Positions 32,960 to 41,536 of a DNA stretch of 64,000 nucleotides are shown here, in pieces; positions within the stretch are counted from its first letter, which is position 1; every line of letters begins with the position of its first letter. The notes beneath the pieces were generated by a model. The model did no database searches. It was not told the DNA's origin and saw nothing but the letters and a program-made list of their open reading frames with translations. The translations under genes and the position numbers were made by a program. Origin of the DNA: Flavobacteriales bacterium (GTDB lineage: Bacteria > Bacteroidota > Bacteroidia > Flavobacteriales_E > Vicingaceae); NCBI GenBank assembly GCA_015075325.1, contig JABTUP010000007.1:1-64000 (forward strand), in the 5' to 3' direction.

Positions 32960-33751
32960 ATGCAGATTAGTTTAAATTTATTGTTTATAACCATCCGTTG
33001 GCTCGATGTTGTTGATATACTTTTGGTATCAATAATCATGTACCAATTGTATAAACTAGTTAAAGGTACTGTAGCAATTAAAATTTTTCTTGGTGTGTTG
33101 GCAATTTACATGTTTTGGAAATTGGCCGAAATATTTAAAATGCAATTGTTGAGTGAGATACTTGGGAAGTTTATTGGGTTGGGAATGTTAGCGTTAATCA
33201 TTGTTTTTCAGCAAGAAATACGTCGTTTTTTATTAATGATTGGAAACAACCGTTTGTTCTCTTCCCGAAAAGGCAGTTTTTTTGGTTTAATACAAAATAA
33301 AGAAGCACAGCACGAAAAATTGAATTTAACTCCAATACTCGAAGCCGCTAAAAATTTATCAAAAAATAAAACTGGAGCACTTATTGTTCTTGATTTACAC
33401 GCAGAGTTAAAAACATTTATCGATTCGGGTGAAAAAATAAATGCCAAAATTTCTGCATCGCTGCTTGAAAACATTTTCTTTAAAAATAGTCCGTTGCACG
33501 ATGGAGGAGTTATTATTCAGGAAAACTTGATAAAAGCTGCTCGTTGTATTTTACCAATTTCCGACCATGCCGATTTCCCATCGCGATTTGGGTTACGACA
33601 TCGCTCGGCAGCTGGTATTACCGAATCTACTCAAGCTTTAGCTGTTATCGTTTCGGAAGAAACAGGAAAAATTTCGTTAAGCAAAAAAGGAGAGATTTTT
33701 TATAACCTTACACTCGAAGAGTTGGAACGCCAAATAAACAAAGAGCTTTAA
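32960..33751 (+). CDS. cdaA: Diadenylate cyclase CdaA (c-di-AMP synthase)
   Basis: A 263-residue membrane-bound DAC enzyme that makes cyclic di-AMP from two ATP. Three N-terminal helices fill residues 8-85 (VDILLVSIIMYQLYKLVKGT and so on). The DisA_N/DAC domain follows, with TGALIVLD, the first active-site motif LHDGGVII (the usual form is DGA) and the second motif RHRSAAGITE. The start, near a -7 element, fits CdaA N-termini. The next gene, a DASS transporter, follows by 4 nt, so the two are probably one transcript. Confidence 0.93.
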   Translation: MQISLNLLFITIRWLDVVDILLVSIIMYQLYKLVKGTVAIKIFLGVLAIYMFWKLAEIFKMQLLSEILGKFIGLGMLALIIVFQQEIRRFLLMIGNNRLFSSRKGSFFGLIQNKEAQHEKLNLTPILEAAKNLSKNKTGALIVLDLHAELKTFIDSGEKINAKISASLLENIFFKNSPLHDGGVIIQENLIKAARCILPISDHADFPSRFGLRHRSAAGITESTQALAVIVSEETGKISLSKKGEIFYNLTLEELERQINKEL

Positions 33752-33755
33752 GTAG

Positions 33756-35246
33756 TTGAAAAAACATCCTCATACCAAAAAAGCAATAATTGGGATATTG
33801 TCTGTACTGATTGCAACAGTAACATTTTATTTGGTTCCAGACGAAAATCCTAAAGCTCCAATAATGGCGGCTATTGCTGTAATTATGGCATTGTTTTGGG
33901 TGTTTGAGGTTGTTCCAATTCCAATTACTTCGCTATTACCGTTGGTGTTGTTTCCTGTTTTTGAAATAGCCGATTCTAAAACTACTGCCGTATTTTATGG
34001 AAAAGACATCATTTTTCTTTTTTTAGGAGGTTTTATTTTAGCACAGGGTTTGCAAGAATCGAACTTGCACAAAAGATTGGCATTAAATACCATTAAATTA
34101 ATTGGTACCAATCCAATAAAATTGGTGTTGGGTTTTATGGTGGCAACTGCTTGTTTAAGTATGTGGATTTCAAACACTTCATCGGTTATGGTAATGATGC
34201 CCATTGCTCTTTCCATAATCAATAAAATTTCAGAACACATTTCCGACAAAAAAATAATTAAGAAACTTGGACTAAGCTTGTTGTTGGGTATTGCTTATTC
34301 GGCAGATATTGGTGGAATGTCCACACTTGTAGGCACTCCTCCCAACATGGTTTTTATTGAAATGTACCATACTTTGTTTCCTAATTTACCCAAAGTGGGT
34401 TTTACTGAATGGATGATAATGGGAGTGCCAATTGCAATAGTATTTACGTTTTCAGGTTGGTTGTTGCTTACCAAAGTAATTTTTAGAATACCAGCTTTTA
34501 AATTGTTTGAAAACAAAGAGGTAATAAAACACGAATTAAATTTATTGGGTAAAGCCAAACGCGACGAATGGTTAGCTGGAGGCGTTTTTGGTATAGCTGT
34601 TGTACTTTGGATTACAGGTTCTGATATTACTTTAGCCGAAAATTTTACCATTTACGGTTGGCGTACACTATTTAATTTACCTATGGTAAACGATTCGGCA
34701 GTAGCAATTGGTGCCGCAGTGCTGTTGTTTATGATTCCTTCAAAACAACGTAAAAATGAAATGTTGCTCAAGTGGGATCAGGTAAAAACCTTGCCTTGGG
34801 GAATTTTGCTTTTGTTTGGAGGTGGTTTTGCATTAGCAGGAGGTTTTGAAACATCTGGCTTATCGGTTGTTATTGGTAATGCGTTTAATCATATTGATGC
34901 AAGCTCTCCTTTTGTATTAATTGTTGTAGTTAGCTTTATTCTTACCATATTAACCGAGCTTACATCTAACACGGCTACAACTAACTTGGTGTTGCCTATT
35001 TTAGCTAAAGCAAGTGTGGTACTTGGTATCGATCCTCGTATTTTAATGATTCCAGCAACTTTGTCAGCAAGCTGTGCTTTTATGATGCCTGTTGCCTCGC
35101 CAACACAAGCTATTATTTTTGGATCTGGAAAAGTTCCTATTAAAGAAATGGTTCGTGCAGGTATTTTGTTTAACTTGCTTGGTGTAATTGTAATCAGTGT
35201 GGTTTTCTATTTAGTGGCGTATGTTGCTTTCGGAATAGTTATTTAG
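33756..35246 (+). CDS. SLC13/DASS-family sodium:anion (dicarboxylate/sulfate) symporter
   Basis: A 496-residue membrane transporter with about a dozen helices, starting at TTG 33756. The two family Ser-Asn-Thr motifs that bind sodium and substrate are visible: MWISNTSSVMVMMPIAL (residues about 132-148) and LTELTSNTATTNLVLPI (about 404-420). GMSTLVGTPPNMVF is the other conserved stretch. The substrate could be succinate, other dicarboxylates, citrate or sulfate. It sits 4 nt after cdaA. Confidence 0.9.
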   Translation: MKKHPHTKKAIIGILSVLIATVTFYLVPDENPKAPIMAAIAVIMALFWVFEVVPIPITSLLPLVLFPVFEIADSKTTAVFYGKDIIFLFLGGFILAQGLQESNLHKRLALNTIKLIGTNPIKLVLGFMVATACLSMWISNTSSVMVMMPIALSIINKISEHISDKKIIKKLGLSLLLGIAYSADIGGMSTLVGTPPNMVFIEMYHTLFPNLPKVGFTEWMIMGVPIAIVFTFSGWLLLTKVIFRIPAFKLFENKEVIKHELNLLGKAKRDEWLAGGVFGIAVVLWITGSDITLAENFTIYGWRTLFNLPMVNDSAVAIGAAVLLFMIPSKQRKNEMLLKWDQVKTLPWGILLLFGGGFALAGGFETSGLSVVIGNAFNHIDASSPFVLIVVVSFILTILTELTSNTATTNLVLPILAKASVVLGIDPRILMIPATLSASCAFMMPVASPTQAIIFGSGKVPIKEMVRAGILFNLLGVIVISVVFYLVAYVAFGIVI

Positions 35247-35248
35247 GA

Positions 35249-35370
35249 GAAAGGCGTTAGGCGTTAGTAAAAAGGGGTAAGAAGTTAGTAGATAGTTGTC
35301 AGTCTTTAGTTTTCAGTTCACAATCTACAGTTACCATAAACTAGGAACAAGAAACCAGAAACCAGAAACT
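35249..35370. repeat. Low-complexity intergenic stretch of short degenerate direct repeats
   Basis: The 215-bp gap after the DASS gene contains paired words (GCGTTAG twice, GAAACCA twice) and many GTTAG/CAGTT variants. It is non-coding in all frames. Part of the same vocabulary recurs at 41537-41625. Confidence 0.5.
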
Positions 35371-35428
35371 TTTTAAAAGTGTTTATAAGTTTTCATATTT
35401 ATTTTCTCGTTAACTAAACGAGGTTTGT

Positions 35429-35436
35429 TAAGTTTG
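35429..35436 (+). promoter_or_regulatory. Candidate -7 element for the DUF3127 gene
   Basis: TAAGTTTG fits TAnnTTTG, 25 nt upstream of the ATG at 35462. Confidence 0.45.
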
Positions 35437-35461
35437 TTTAAAAAGTAATAAATAAAATAAT

Positions 35462-35827
35462 ATGAGTTTAGCAGTTAAAGGAAAATTAGTAAAAGTGTTA
35501 CCACTAGAATCTGGAACAAGTAAAGCAGGTAAAGAGTGGAAAAAACAAGGTTTTGTAATTGATTCGGGTGACCAATTTAACCCAGAAATTTGTTTTAGTT
35601 TATTTGGCGATGACAAAATTGCCATGTTAAGAAACTTTGGACCAGGACAAGAAATTGAAGTATCATTTAATGTATCTTCACGTGAGTTTAACGGAAAATA
35701 CTATCACAATTTAGATGCTTGGCGTATTACTGGAGCAAGTGCCTCACAAGGAGGTAACGAACAAGCTGCTGCTCCAACTTATGAAGATGCCCCACTTCCA
35801 ACAGAAGAAGACGATTTACCATTTTAA
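35462..35827 (+). CDS. DUF3127 protein, OB-fold-like with an SSB-type acidic tail
   Basis: A 121-residue protein of the DUF3127 family, confined mainly to Bacteroidota. The body (residues 1-88) is beta-rich: GKLVKVLPLESGTSKAGKEW, VIDSGDQFNPEICFSLFGDD, IEVSFNVSSREFNGKYYHNL. This pattern suggests an OB fold. The C-terminus, PLPTEEDDLPF, closely resembles the DDIPF tip with which single-stranded DNA-binding proteins recruit partners. A DNA-binding role is inference. It has its own promoter and a very strong terminator, consistent with high expression. Confidence 0.85.
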   Translation: MSLAVKGKLVKVLPLESGTSKAGKEWKKQGFVIDSGDQFNPEICFSLFGDDKIAMLRNFGPGQEIEVSFNVSSREFNGKYYHNLDAWRITGASASQGGNEQAAAPTYEDAPLPTEEDDLPF

Positions 35828-35830
35828 TAT

Positions 35831-35868
35831 AAAAAAATAAGCCCCGCAATTGCGGGGCTTATTTTTTT
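35831..35868. terminator. Perfectly palindromic bidirectional terminator
   Basis: AAGCCCCGCAA / TTGCGGGGCTT flanked by A7 and T7 runs; the whole 38-bp block is its own reverse complement. It lies between convergent genes and can serve both. Confidence 0.9.
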
Positions 35869-35881
35869 ATATTAATCAATT

Positions 35882-36349
35882 TTAAAATTTGTAGCCTAAA
35901 AGAAATACTACACAACCATTAGAACCTACTTCTCCCGTTTCAGGAATAATATATGTTATATAAACTGGAGCTGATTTTTCTGGTTCAAATGAATACAATC
36001 CTTCTTTTGCATTTTTAGATTTAGAAGAATACAACAAGTTTCTTCCAGCTTTACCAGCAGGTTTATCGTAAACAAAAATTTCTATACCAGGAGCAGCTGA
36101 AGCATTAAATAACAATTTATATTTTTCGCTTGCAAACAAAGGAACTTCAATTTCTTTTCCTTGTTTTTCTGTTTTGTAAGTAAACTTAGTAATGTTAGAA
36201 GAATCGTATTTATAAACAGGCATTAAAAAAGGTTTTAATGTTGCTTTTAAAGAAGTAGCATCACAATCATCTGCTGTTTCTTGTGCTATGCTCGTTGAAT
36301 AACTTAGTATTGAAAGAGCAATTAATAAGGTTTTAAATAACTTCTTCAT
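35882..36349 (-). CDS. Secreted protein of unknown function
   Basis: A 155-residue protein with a signal peptide ending near TSIAQ. The mature part has one early Cys (ADDCDAT) and one late (NGCVVFLLGYKF) that could pair. Strands such as IEVPLFASEKYKLLFNASAA suggest a beta-sandwich. The start is 2 bp after the lipoprotein gene stop (36352), so both are in one operon. I do not recognise a family. Confidence 0.65.
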   Translation of the reverse strand: MKKLFKTLLIALSILSYSTSIAQETADDCDATSLKATLKPFLMPVYKYDSSNITKFTYKTEKQGKEIEVPLFASEKYKLLFNASAAPGIEIFVYDKPAGKAGRNLLYSSKSKNAKEGLYSFEPEKSAPVYITYIIPETGEVGSNGCVVFLLGYKF

Positions 36350-36351
36350 AA

Positions 36352-37167
36352 TTATCCTTTAATTAAATTGTTTCTAATTTCAGTAACAGTTGTTTTTAAG
36401 CCTTCAACTTGCTCGGTAGTTAAAACACCTGTAGTTTCGTTTATTGCTTTAAAACTATTATTGATTGTTTCTAAGTTTGCAATTAAACCATCTAAATCAC
36501 CTTCTTCGTTTGCTTGTTTAACAGCACCAATAATATTGCTTACAATAACTGATTGTTCTGATAGTCGGTTAGTTAATTTTTCATTATTATTTTTATTTGC
36601 ATTTAATGCTAAATACATTGATTCAATCCATGCACCTGCGAAAATAACTGAACCAGTATAGCTTGCACCATTCTCATCCAAGTATTCATCCATTTCCATT
36701 TGTAAATCTGCCATAATGGTTGTTAATGAATCTTCGTTTCCTACATTTTTTTCAAGACGCTCAGCCACACCAACACTGTTAAATACATCTGTCATCCAAA
36801 TTTTTTCAGACATTTGACGTAAAGCATTTAAGTAATTGATAGATTCTTGAGTTTGATTATTGGTAATAGCGTAAGCCATGTCAGCAGCATAAATACCAAA
36901 ATTGATTTTTTGTCCGGTTTTAGCGTTATAGTTATTAACATTTTCTTTTGCATTAGTTAAACCACCAACGTATTCCAAACCTGCGTTTTTAAATAGATTA
37001 ACTATTTGTAAAGGTGAAGGAAGAACATAAGAAACTTCTTCTTCTGCACTAATTGTTACTTCTTCAGTAACTTCTTCGGTTTCTTCAGTGTCGTTACCAC
37101 TGCAAGAATAAAAAATGGTGCTTGAAACAAGCATCAATGAAAGCAATTTGAACGATAGTTTTTTCAT
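36352..37167 (-). CDS. Lipoprotein of unknown function
   Basis: A 271-residue protein with a lipoprotein signal (STIFYSC, Cys about residue 22) and a Glu/Thr-rich spacer (TEETEEVTEEVTISAEEEVS). A helical body follows (NLFKNAGLEYVGGLTNAKEN, YINALRQMSEKIW-like helices, DEYLDENGASYTGSVIFAGA). It matches no family I can name, although helical lipoproteins of this kind are common in Bacteroidota. It is followed at 2 bp by another secreted-protein gene. Confidence 0.7.
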   Translation of the reverse strand: MKKLSFKLLSLMLVSSTIFYSCSGNDTEETEEVTEEVTISAEEEVSYVLPSPLQIVNLFKNAGLEYVGGLTNAKENVNNYNAKTGQKINFGIYAADMAYAITNNQTQESINYLNALRQMSEKIWMTDVFNSVGVAERLEKNVGNEDSLTTIMADLQMEMDEYLDENGASYTGSVIFAGAWIESMYLALNANKNNNEKLTNRLSEQSVIVSNIIGAVKQANEEGDLDGLIANLETINNSFKAINETTGVLTTEQVEGLKTTVTEIRNNLIKG

Positions 37168-37249
37168 AATTTTTCTTTGAGTTAGGATTTAAAATTTATT
37201 TTGTAAATAAATGAAATTTATATGATTCTGACAAAAATAAATATTGACA

Positions 37250-38887
37250 TTAAACTTGAATTACACCAACATTGTATTTTTCAACGGGAGCATGATTAGC
37301 TGCTTCAATTCCCATCGAAATCCATTTTCTGGTGTCTATTGGGTTTATAATTGCATCAGTCCATAAACGAGCGGCACTGTAATAAGGAGATATTTGTTCG
37401 TCGTATTTATTTTTAATGCGGTTGTATAATTCATCTTCCTTCTCTTTAGTTATTTCCTCTCCTTTTGCTTTTAATGAAGCTACTTCTATAGAAAGTAATG
37501 TTTTAGCTGCCGAAGCACCACTCATAACAGCCAATTGAGCTGTTGGCCAAGCAACAATTAACCTTGGGTCGTAGGCTTTGCCACACATGGCATAATTTCC
37601 TGCTCCGTAAGAGTTGCCAATAATAACAGTAAATTTAGGAACAACAGAGTTAGCTTGTGCGTTTACCATTTTAGCTCCATCTTTAATTATACCACCATGT
37701 TCGGAACGAGAGCCTACCATAAAACCACTCACATCTTGTAAAAACACTAATGGTATTTTCTTTTGATTACAATTCATTATAAAACGTGCTGCTTTATCGG
37801 CCGAATCGGAATAAATAACTCCTCCAAATTGCATTTCTCCTTTTTTTGATTTTACAACAATTCGTTGATTTGCAACAATTCCTACAGCCCAACCATCGAT
37901 ACGAGCATAACCACAAACAATGGTTTTACCATATTCATCTTTGTATTCATCAAATTCTGAATTATCAACCATTCTTAATATAATTTCTTTTACATCATAA
38001 GGTTTTTCTCTTGTATCTGGCAAAATTCCAAAGATTTCATTTTCATCTAATTTTGGTTTTTGTGGTTTTACTCGGTCAAATCCTGCTTTATCGTAATCGC
38101 CAATTTTGCTCATTATCTTTTTCAATCTATCCAAGCAATCTTTGTCGTCTTTACATTTGTAATCGGTTACTCCAGAAATTTCGCAGTGCGTTGTAGCTCC
38201 TCCCAAAGTTTCGTTATCAATGGTTTCACCAATTGCAGCTTTAACTAAATAGGAGCCAGCTAAGAAAATTGAGCCTGTTTTATCTACAATCATTGCTTCA
38301 TCGCTCATAATTGGAAGATAAGCACCTCCAGCAACACAACTTCCCATAATGGCTGCTAATTGTGTAATTCCTAAAGCCGACATTTTAGCATTGTTTCTAA
38401 AAATTCTTCCAAAATTTTCTTTGTCTGGAAAAATTTCATCTTGCATAGGTAAAAACACTCCTGCACTATCAACTAAATATATTATAGGCAATCGGTTTTC
38501 CATCGAAATTTCTTGTAATCTCAAATTCTTTTTTCCAGTAATAGGAAACCAAGCACCAGCTTTTACTGTTGCATCGTTTGCCACCACTAAACATTGTCTT
38601 CCACTAACATAGCCTATAACACCTACAACACCACCAGAAGTGCATCCACCATGCTCGGGATACATATCTTCTCCAGCAAAAGCACCAATTTCAATTCTAG
38701 GAGTTTTTGGATCAAGTAAATAATCTATTCTTTCACGAGCCGTAAGTTTACCTTTTTCGTGTTGAGCATCAATTCGTTTTTTACCACCGCCTAAATAAAC
38801 GCGTTCTAAATTTCTGTTTAATTCTGAAACCAACAATTTGTTTACATCTTCGTTTTTATTAAACTCTAAATTTTCTTTTTTTGCCAT
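37250..38887 (-). CDS. Acyl-CoA carboxylase, carboxyltransferase (beta) subunit
   Basis: A 545-residue biotin-dependent carboxyltransferase of the MCC/PCC beta type. The N-terminal half binds CoA (KGKLTARERIDYLLD, GGVVGVIGYVSGRQCLVVAND). IFPDKENFGRIFRNNAKMSA resembles the methylcrotonyl-CoA carboxylase group more than propionyl. The C-terminal half has the oxyanion and biotin regions IPLVFLQDVSGFMVGSRSEH and NSYGAGNYAMCGKAYDPR. The partner biotin carboxylase/carrier subunit is not adjacent. The substrate, methylcrotonyl-CoA or another branched acyl-CoA, is uncertain. Confidence 0.88.
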   Translation of the reverse strand: MAKKENLEFNKNEDVNKLLVSELNRNLERVYLGGGKKRIDAQHEKGKLTARERIDYLLDPKTPRIEIGAFAGEDMYPEHGGCTSGGVVGVIGYVSGRQCLVVANDATVKAGAWFPITGKKNLRLQEISMENRLPIIYLVDSAGVFLPMQDEIFPDKENFGRIFRNNAKMSALGITQLAAIMGSCVAGGAYLPIMSDEAMIVDKTGSIFLAGSYLVKAAIGETIDNETLGGATTHCEISGVTDYKCKDDKDCLDRLKKIMSKIGDYDKAGFDRVKPQKPKLDENEIFGILPDTREKPYDVKEIILRMVDNSEFDEYKDEYGKTIVCGYARIDGWAVGIVANQRIVVKSKKGEMQFGGVIYSDSADKAARFIMNCNQKKIPLVFLQDVSGFMVGSRSEHGGIIKDGAKMVNAQANSVVPKFTVIIGNSYGAGNYAMCGKAYDPRLIVAWPTAQLAVMSGASAAKTLLSIEVASLKAKGEEITKEKEDELYNRIKNKYDEQISPYYSAARLWTDAIINPIDTRKWISMGIEAANHAPVEKYNVGVIQV

Positions 38888-38957
38888 AGGTAATTTTTTT
38901 AAGTGTTCAAAGATAAAACAATCTAATGCTTTTTAAAACAAAATGTGTGTTATGATT

Positions 38958-39449
38958 TTAAAACATTTTTGGGTAAATAAAGAAAATTTTTCGTCCTATT
39001 CCTTTGATTATTTCCGACCATTGGTCAATTAATAATTCTATTTTACCAATTCCACATGTAGGGAAATGCTGCAAATCATCGTCTGTAAGGTAATTAAATA
39101 GTTGATTTATTGCTGGATTATGCCCAACTATAGCAACACTATTCAATTGATTGGGTATTTCATTTACTACTTTTATCAAATCAACTAATGAAGCTTCATA
39201 AACTCGGTTATCAAAAATTATTTTTTCTAAATCATAGTTTAATTCACAGCAAATTAGAAAAGATGTTTCGGTAGTTCGCTTAGCTGGACTACTAATAAAA
39301 CAGTCAATAGTTGCATTTTCTTCAACCATTTTTTTACCCATGAAAGGTGCGTTTAATCTTCCTCTAGCATTTAACATGCGATTAAAGTCGCTTAACGCGG
39401 GATTATCCCAACTCGATTTGGCATGTCGTATTAGATAAATCGTTTTCAT
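38958..39449 (-). CDS. sixA: SixA-type histidine phosphatase
   Basis: A 163-residue protein of the histidine-phosphatase superfamily. The RHG-like motif with the phospho-accepting His is YLIRHAKSSWDNP (residues 5-17). A second catalytic His is in VAIVGHNPAINQL, and SPAKRTTETS holds the Arg. Its size matches SixA, which in E. coli acts on phospho-His of phosphorelay or PTS proteins. Its target in this organism is unknown. Confidence 0.85.
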   Translation of the reverse strand: MKTIYLIRHAKSSWDNPALSDFNRMLNARGRLNAPFMGKKMVEENATIDCFISSPAKRTTETSFLICCELNYDLEKIIFDNRVYEASLVDLIKVVNEIPNQLNSVAIVGHNPAINQLFNYLTDDDLQHFPTCGIGKIELLIDQWSEIIKGIGRKIFFIYPKMF

Positions 39450-39542
39450 TTTTCGATGAAATTAAAAAAAAGTTCGACAAATATTTTTTATTTCGATAAA
39501 AGTTGTATATTTGTAGACGAAAATTAAAAAACACATCGACCA

Positions 39543-39683
39543 ATGTTAGTATTTATTTTTATAGTTTCACTTGTATTGTTCTTGGTGTTTGCACTAAGAG
39601 GCGAAGGTAGTACTTATGGAAACAGTATTAATGAGAACATGAAAAATAAGTTAAGAATTAACGATAAAAATTTTTTCTTGTAG
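39543..39683 (+). CDS. Small single-pass membrane protein candidate
   Basis: A 46-residue ORF, ATG 39543 to TAG 39683: a membrane helix at residues 1-18 (MLVFIFIVSLVLFLVFAL) followed by a polar tail RGEGSTYGNSINENMKNKLR ending NDKNFFL. It lies 93 bp upstream of, and divergent from, sixA. The sharp helix/polar division suggests a real small protein, but no homologue can be checked here. Confidence 0.5.
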   Translation: MLVFIFIVSLVLFLVFALRGEGSTYGNSINENMKNKLRINDKNFFL

Positions 39684-39732
39684 TTCTCCAATAAATTGTA
39701 CCCCCTTTTTTTAGATAAGTTTTATGTTAATT

Positions 39733-39768
39733 AAAAAGTCCGGTAGCGAAATGCTCCGGACTTTTTTA
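39733..39768. terminator. Terminator hairpin
   Basis: AAAAGTCCGG and CCGGACTTTT arms, with extra TAGC/GCT pairing around GAAAT, followed by T-run. It lies downstream of the small ORF ending at 39683 and convergent with the one ending at 39810. Confidence 0.85.
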
Positions 39769-39809
39769 CTACTAACCTTTCCTAAACTAACTATAAAAAA
39801 ACTATCTTA

Positions 39810-39944
39810 TTATTTAGATTTTACTAAAACCATACTCAATTGCTCTGCTTCAAATATTAATTGTATGTATTGATTTATCTGCCCATTTAACATGGCTTGT
39901 TTAGCTCTTCGTTTTAGTATAATGTATTTATCTTTTAGTGTCAT
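39810..39944 (-). CDS. Small helical protein candidate
   Basis: A 44-residue ORF on the minus strand, ATG 39942-39944 to TAA 39810-39812. The sequence MTLKDKYIILKRRAKQAMLN, then GQINQYIQLIFEAEQLSMVL, is amphipathic and basic in the first half, like many short conserved helical-hairpin proteins of Bacteroidota. The terminator at 39733-39768 would end its transcript. Function unknown. Confidence 0.5.
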   Translation of the reverse strand: MTLKDKYIILKRRAKQAMLNGQINQYIQLIFEAEQLSMVLVKSK

Positions 39945-40082
39945 GGTATAATTTTTTTTTCAAAGTTAACTTTCAATATACGTGCCAAATTGAGTTTATA
40001 TTTTAGGTTAAAAGTTAAAAAAAGTTAAATGTTTTTTACAAGAACAATTGTCGTTACTTTTTCCTAATTTTACCTTGTTATA

Positions 40083-40733
40083 ATGAAGTTAAGACTATTT
40101 TATACCATTCTTTTTACCTTTGTTTTTGGATATACAAAAGCACAAGAAAACAATCCTCCAATAATTCAAGAAGACCAATATGTATTACCTTTCGATTCGT
40201 TAAAAGCGAAAGACAAAATGCATTTTAATTTTTCTACAGGAGTTGGAATCGGTTTTTCGGGTTCAAAATCAAATTCTATTAGTACATATTATAGTCCAAA
40301 TGTAAGTTATGAAGTTTCGCCAACACTAGATGTGAGTGCTGGTATGACTTATGTAAATAGTGATGTTTCGAATTTTAGAACACTACATGATTTTGGCTAC
40401 CGACCTTTTACTGGTAATATTTCACAATACTACACCTATGTTGCTGCTCGTTACCAATTAAATGAACGATTAAAAATTGGAGGAAGTGTTTTTTATAATC
40501 TGACTGATTTTAATTCTTCTGCCTTTAATGCAAATCAACCTAAAACCTCTTTCGACAAAATAGGTTATTCTGCTTTTTTTGAATATAAAATTGGAGAAAA
40601 TGCCTATTTACAAGGCGAAATAAGAGTTAATGACAACAATAGAGGTGGTTTTGGTATGGATCCGTTTGGAACAAGTATGGGTATGGGTAGATTTAATCAA
40701 AATAACAACTTTGGTTCACCTTTTGGTCGATAA
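40083..40733 (+). CDS. Secreted or outer-membrane beta-rich protein, unknown function
   Basis: A 216-residue protein with a signal peptide ending near YTKAQ. The mature part has alternating aromatic/polar strands typical of outer-membrane barrels (MHFNFSTGVGIGFSGSKSNS, YYTYVAARYQLNERLKIGGS, YSAFFEYKIGENAYLQGEIR). The C-terminus is rich in Gly, Phe, Met and Asn (GGFGMDPFGTSMGMGRF). No specific family was recognised; it may have 6-8 strands. Confidence 0.65.
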   Translation: MKLRLFYTILFTFVFGYTKAQENNPPIIQEDQYVLPFDSLKAKDKMHFNFSTGVGIGFSGSKSNSISTYYSPNVSYEVSPTLDVSAGMTYVNSDVSNFRTLHDFGYRPFTGNISQYYTYVAARYQLNERLKIGGSVFYNLTDFNSSAFNANQPKTSFDKIGYSAFFEYKIGENAYLQGEIRVNDNNRGGFGMDPFGTSMGMGRFNQNNNFGSPFGR

Positions 40734-40771
40734 ATCAGTTGAATTACAATTCTTTTTTTTGAAACAACATC

Positions 40772-41536
40772 ATGATAGTTTTATTATCACCAGCTAAGAA
40801 ATTAACCATATCAGGAAATAAACCTTCTTCATTTTCTGAACCTGAATTTATTAATGAAGCTCAGAAACTAATAAAAGAACTTCAAAAATATTCGCCACCC
40901 AAATTGCAAAAGTTAATGAGTGTAAGCACCGATATTGCTGAACTTAATGTTAATAGGTTCGCAAACTGGACAACAAATCACTCATTAGAAAATGCTAAAC
41001 AAGCCATACTTACTTTTACAGGAGAGGTTTATAATGGTTTACAAGCATCAAAACTTAACAAAACAGAATTAGCTTATGCTCAAGAACATCTTCGAATTCT
41101 ATCAGGTTTGTATGGAATTTTAAAACCGCTTGATTTAATTCATGAATACCGTTTAGAAATGGGCACAAAATTAAAAGTGGGTAAACACACGAATTTGTAT
41201 AGTTTTTGGGGAGATGTTATTAGCGAAAAATTGAACGATTCAATTAAAAATCATTCAGATAAAACAATTGTCAATTTAGCTTCTACCGAATATTTTAAAG
41301 TAATAAATACTAAAAAGCTTAATGCAAATGTAGTTACACCAATTTTTAAAGATGGTAAAAATGGCGACTACAAAGTGGTGATGATGTATGCCAAAAAGGC
41401 ACGAGGCATGATGGCAAACTATATCATTAAAAACAAAATTGAGAATCCAGCTAATTTGATTGGATTTAATGAAGACGGATATTATTTTAATCCTAAAATA
41501 TCAACTGATAAAGAATTGGTTTTTTATAGAAATTGA
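40772..41536 (+). CDS. yaaA: Peroxide stress protein YaaA (UPF0246)
   Basis: A 254-residue protein matching YaaA/DUF328 along its length: IVLLSPAKKLTISG at the N-terminus, then TGEVYNGLQASKLNKTELAYAQEHLRILSGLYGILKPLDLI in several conserved blocks, YRLEMGTKL, VNLASTEYFK and KARGMMANYI. In E. coli YaaA lowers free intracellular iron during H2O2 stress and binds DNA. No metal-stress gene adjoins it. Confidence 0.95.
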   Translation: MIVLLSPAKKLTISGNKPSSFSEPEFINEAQKLIKELQKYSPPKLQKLMSVSTDIAELNVNRFANWTTNHSLENAKQAILTFTGEVYNGLQASKLNKTELAYAQEHLRILSGLYGILKPLDLIHEYRLEMGTKLKVGKHTNLYSFWGDVISEKLNDSIKNHSDKTIVNLASTEYFKVINTKKLNANVVTPIFKDGKNGDYKVVMMYAKKARGMMANYIIKNKIENPANLIGFNEDGYYFNPKISTDKELVFYRN

